Shown here: positions 60,960 through 64,000 of the stretch, piece after piece
Numbering within the stretch: position 1 is the first letter of the stretch
How the letters are laid out: the number at the start of each line of letters is the position of its first letter
From: Drosophila pseudoobscura
Lineage: Eukaryota > Arthropoda > Insecta > Diptera > Drosophilidae
Length of the DNA: 64,000 nt
Assembly: GCF_009870125.1 (NCBI RefSeq)
Contig: NC_046683.1
Span: 14,641,001 to 14,705,000 of the forward strand
Direction of reading: 5' to 3'
Notes under the pieces: generated by a model
The model's input: the letters and a program-made list of their open reading frames with translations, nothing else
Database searches by the model: none
What the model was told of the DNA's origin: nothing
Position numbers and translations under genes: made by a program

Positions 60960-61000
60960 TTCGTTTTCAAAACGAAAACATTTTCGTTGACGAAATGAAA
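60960..61000. repeat. Two adjacent hairpin-forming inverted repeats
   Basis: TTCGTTTTcAAAACGAA (60960-60976) is a perfect 8-bp inverted repeat with a one-base centre. It is followed by TTTCGTtgACGAAA (60982-60995). They lie about 80-110 bases before the small Cys-rich ORF. Confidence 0.6.
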
Positions 61001-61070
61001 AGTAAACGGCTTTTTATACAACAAAACGAACCTTATTATAATAATATATTATAATATTTACGATTCAGAA

Positions 61071-61232
61071 ATGATTTCAAATCAGTTTTGTGGCTGCCGT
61101 AAACTGTATGACTGTTCAAGGTGCAAGATCGTGCGGCACACCTTTCTTTGTGGCCAAACACGTGCCACGTGTGGCAGTCAGAAGTGTGTTCCCCTCAATC
61201 GTACGGCGGAATGGCTAGAAGCTAAATTGTAA
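61071..61232 (+). CDS. Small Cys-rich ORF, unrecognised (53 aa), possibly truncated
   Basis: 53 codons from ATG to TAA. Seven cysteines in the first 39 residues: FCGCRKLYDCSRCK, then FLCGQTRATCGSQKC, giving C-x-C, C-x-x-C and later single cysteines, a pattern that could bind zinc. It ends RTAEWLEAKL. There is no signal peptide, so a secreted disulfide-rich peptide is less likely. A TTTATACA lies at 61013-61020. The stop codon sits exactly where the DINE-1-like element begins, so the insertion may have supplied the stop and cut off a longer protein. I do not recognise the family. It may be part of a mobile element, a gene fragment or chance. Confidence 0.3.
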   Translation: MISNQFCGCRKLYDCSRCKIVRHTFLCGQTRATCGSQKCVPLNRTAEWLEAKL

Positions 61233-64000
61233 CGAGGGGGAACGTTGTGAGTTGCTGCGGACACCGCAACTCCACATTTATACCCGATACTTAGTCAGTA
61301 TGGCTTTCCTCCGGCAGACGTGGCTAATATTAAACGGCACGACAAAGAGTTCGTGCGAGAGAGACAGAAAATCAGTATGAACATGTCGTCGGGCGCTGCG
61401 TAGCCACTGCAAATTTACTTGTTCCTTTTGGCTATAAAAATGATCCGATCAGAACCAGATTCAGCAATCTGATAGATATTGTCATTCTCTATGATTGCGC
61501 GTTTTTAGTTTTCTGGAATCTTCAATATTGTGGATGCCACATATTTTCGTCCTTTGTGGAGGTCCCTTCCGCCTCCAGTGGGGCGAAATTTTGAAATGTA
61601 CGTGTAATAGTGACATATTACAGAAGTCTGGATACAAAATGTCGTTGCTCTAGCTCTTATAATCTTTGAGCCCTAGGCGCTTATAGGGACGGACAGACAG
61701 ACGGGGCTCAATCGACTCGGCTATTGATGCTGATTATTCTTGATTTTTATTGAATAATTGTTATTATAATTGTTATTTTTTTGAATAATTGTTATTATAA
61801 TTGTTATTCTTGATTTTTTGAATAATTGTTATTATAACTGTTATTTTTGATTTTTTTGAATAATTGTTATTATAACTTTTATCCTTGATTTTTATTGAAT
61901 AATTGTTATTATAACTGTTATTTTTTATTTTTATTGAATAATTGTTATTATAATTGTTATTCTTGATTTTTATTGAATAATTGTTATTATAACTGTTATT
62001 CTTGATTTTTATTGAATAATTGTTATTTTTTATTTTTATTGAACAATTGTTATTATAATTGTTATTTTTTATTTTTTTTTAATAATTGTTATTATAACTG
62101 TTATCCTTGATTTTTATTGAATAATTGTTATTATAACTGTTATTCTTGATTTTTATTGAATAATTGTTATTATAATTGTTATTCTTGATTTTTTTGAAAA
62201 ATCGTTATTATAACTGTTATTCTTGATTTTTATTGAATAATTGTTATTATAACTGTTATTCTTGATTTTTATTGAATAATTGTTATTATAATTGTTATTC
62301 TTGATTTTTTTGAATAATCGTTATTATAACTGTTATTCTTGATTTTTTTGAATAATTGTTATTATAATTGTTATTCTTGATTTTTTTGAATAATCGTTAT
62401 TATAACTGTTATCCTTGATTTTTATTGAATAATTGTTATTATAACTGTTATTCTTGATTTTTATTGAATAATTGTTATTATAATTGTTATTCTTGATTTT
62501 TTTGAATAATCGTTATTATAACTGTTATTCTTGATTTTTTTGAATAATTTTTATTATAATCGTTATTCTTGATTTTAATTGAATAATTGTTATTATAATT
62601 GTTATTCTTGATTTTTTTGAATAATTGTTATTATAATTGTTATTCTTGATTTTTTTGAATAATCGTTATTATAACTGTTATTCTTGATTTTTATTGAATA
62701 ATTGTTATTATAACTGTTATTCTTGATTTTTATTGAATAATTGTTATTATAACTGTTATTCTTGATTTTTATTGAATAATTGTTATTATAATTGTTATTC
62801 TTGATTTTTTTGAATAATCGTTATTATAACTGTTATTCTTGATTTTTTTGAATAATTGTTATTATAATCGTTATTCTTGATTTTTATTGAATAATTGTTA
62901 TTATAATTGTTATTCTTGATTTTTTTGAATAATCGTTATTATAACTGTTATTCTTGATTTTTTTGAATAATTGTTATTATAACTGTTATTCTTGATTTTT
63001 ATTGAATAATTGTTATTCTTGATTTTTTTGAATAATCGTTATTATAACTGTTATTCTTGATTTTTTTGAATAATTGTTATTATAATCGTTATTCTTGATT
63101 TTTATTGAATAATTGTTATTATAATTGTTATTCTTGATTTTTTTGAATAATCGTTATTATAACTGTTATTCTTGATTTTTTTGAATAATTGTTATTATAA
63201 TCGTTATTCTTGATTTTAATTGAATAATTGTTATTATAATTGTTATACTTGATTTTTTTGAATAATCGTTATTATAACTGTTATTCTTGATTTTTTTGAA
63301 TAATTGTTATTATAATCGTTATTCTTGATTTTTATTGAATAATTGTTATTATAACTGTTATTCTTGATTTTTATTGAATAATTGTTATTATAATTGTTAT
63401 TCTTGATTTTTTTGAATAATCGTTATTATAACTGTTATTCTTGATTTTTTTGAATAATTGTTATTATAATCGTTATTCTTGATTTTAATTGAATAATCGT
63501 TATTATAACTGTTATTCTTGATTTTTTTGAATAATTGTTATTATAATCGTTATTCTTTATTTTTATTGAATAATTGTTATTATAATTGTTATTCTTGATT
63601 TTTTTGAATAATCGTTATTATAACTGTTATTCTTGATTTTTTTGAATAATTGTTATTATAATCGTTATTCTTGATTTTAATTGAATAATTGTTATTATAA
63701 TTGTTATACTTGATTTTTTTGAATAATTGTTATTATAACTGTTATTCTTGATTTTTTTGAATAATTGTTATTATAATCGTTATTCTTGATTTTTATTGAA
63801 TAATTGTTATTATAATTGTTATTCTTGATTTTTTTGAATAATCGTTATTATAACTGTTATTCTTGATTTTTTTGAATAATCGTTATTATAACTGTTATTC
63901 TTGATTTTTTTGAATAATTGTTATTATAATCGTTATTCTTGATTTTTATTGAATAATTGTTATTATAATTGTTATTCTTGATTTTTTTGAATAATCGTTA
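61231..64000 (+). mobile_element. DINE-1/mini-me-like element, copy 2, continuing into a satellite array
   Basis: 61231-61734 matches copy 1 at both available ends. The head has the hairpins (TGCGGacaCCGCA and an imperfect ATACTtAgTCAGTAT at 61287-61301), a GA-rich motif GCGAGAGAGACAG (61355-61367), a unique middle (about 61,370-61,620) and the GGGACGGACAGACAGACGGG proto-microsatellite, then CTATTGATGCTGAT. At 61735, where copy 1 continues into its (TA)n region, the sequence changes into a tandem array that runs past the window. The 3' end of the element is therefore not seen. Confidence 0.78.
61735..64000. repeat. 38/39-bp AT-rich satellite array, at least 2.27 kb
   Basis: About 59 head-to-tail units of the type GAATAATTGTTATTATAACT, GTTATTCTTGATTTTT then ATT or TT. 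Variants (TTG or TCG, AATTG/AACTG/AATCG, TTTATT/TTTTT/TTAATT) are arranged non-randomly. From about 62,650 on, a recurring trimer of about 115 bp is visible. The array is truncated by the window end. Confidence 0.93.

Noticed and set aside
61735..64000. CRISPR-like appearance of regular repeats
   Set aside because: Units are head-to-tail without unique spacers and the organism is a eukaryote, so it is satellite DNA.
1..64000. tRNA, rRNA and snRNA genes
   Set aside because: No cloverleaf with B-box-type GGTTCGAATCC in the right context and no rRNA/snRNA signature was found on reading. A tRNAscan/Infernal run would be decisive.

Overview
The window reads as euchromatic DNA from a Drosophila fly. 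It holds intron-rich genes with GT/AG junctions, TATA-driven Rebers-Riddiford cuticle genes, and copies of a DINE-1/mini-me type (Helitron-like) element. Those elements carry the leader and hairpin style I associate with the obscura group (ISY/SGM-like). The group assignment is inference. Placement on Muller element A (the X) is also inference, because neto is X-linked in D. melanogaster.

Region 1 (1 to about 33,060, + strand) is occupied almost entirely by one gene, neto, whose 5' end lies left of the window. Seven shared exons (1-128, 3903-3988, 4616-4945, 5043-5140, 6832-6971, 8537-8646, 10611-10742) encode two CUB domains, one LDLa module and one transmembrane helix. The message then ends in one of two mutually exclusive ways. 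One is a single acidic last exon (23578-24255, alpha-type tail of 225 aa). The other is three exons (26514-26596, 27194-27490, 28698-29493), giving a Gly/Pro/Gln/His-rich beta-type tail of 391 aa. All junction phases agree. Long introns and 3'UTRs filled with degenerate short tandem repeats make up the rest.

Region 2 (33.5-52 kb, + strand) carries three dispersed cuticle protein genes, CDS 33611-34747, 39697-40953 and 50844-51826. Each has a TATA box, a signal peptide, an R&R-like chitin-binding domain and a phase-1 intron at the same place just after the domain. Between the second and third lies a DINE-1-like element (43781-44504) whose middle is replaced by an AT-rich tandem array.

Region 3 (53.1-53.6 kb, - strand) is a compact intronless gene for a 164-aa SPEF1/CLAMP-type CH-domain protein, with a long apparently gene-poor stretch beyond it.

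Region 4 (61-64 kb) starts with a small unrecognised Cys-rich ORF. A second DINE-1-like element abuts it, and at the element's (TA)n proto-microsatellite position it turns into at least 2.27 kb of a 38/39-bp satellite with a trimeric higher-order structure, running off the window edge. The same monomer family fills the element 17 kb away. This element-to-satellite transition is the most interesting structure in the window.
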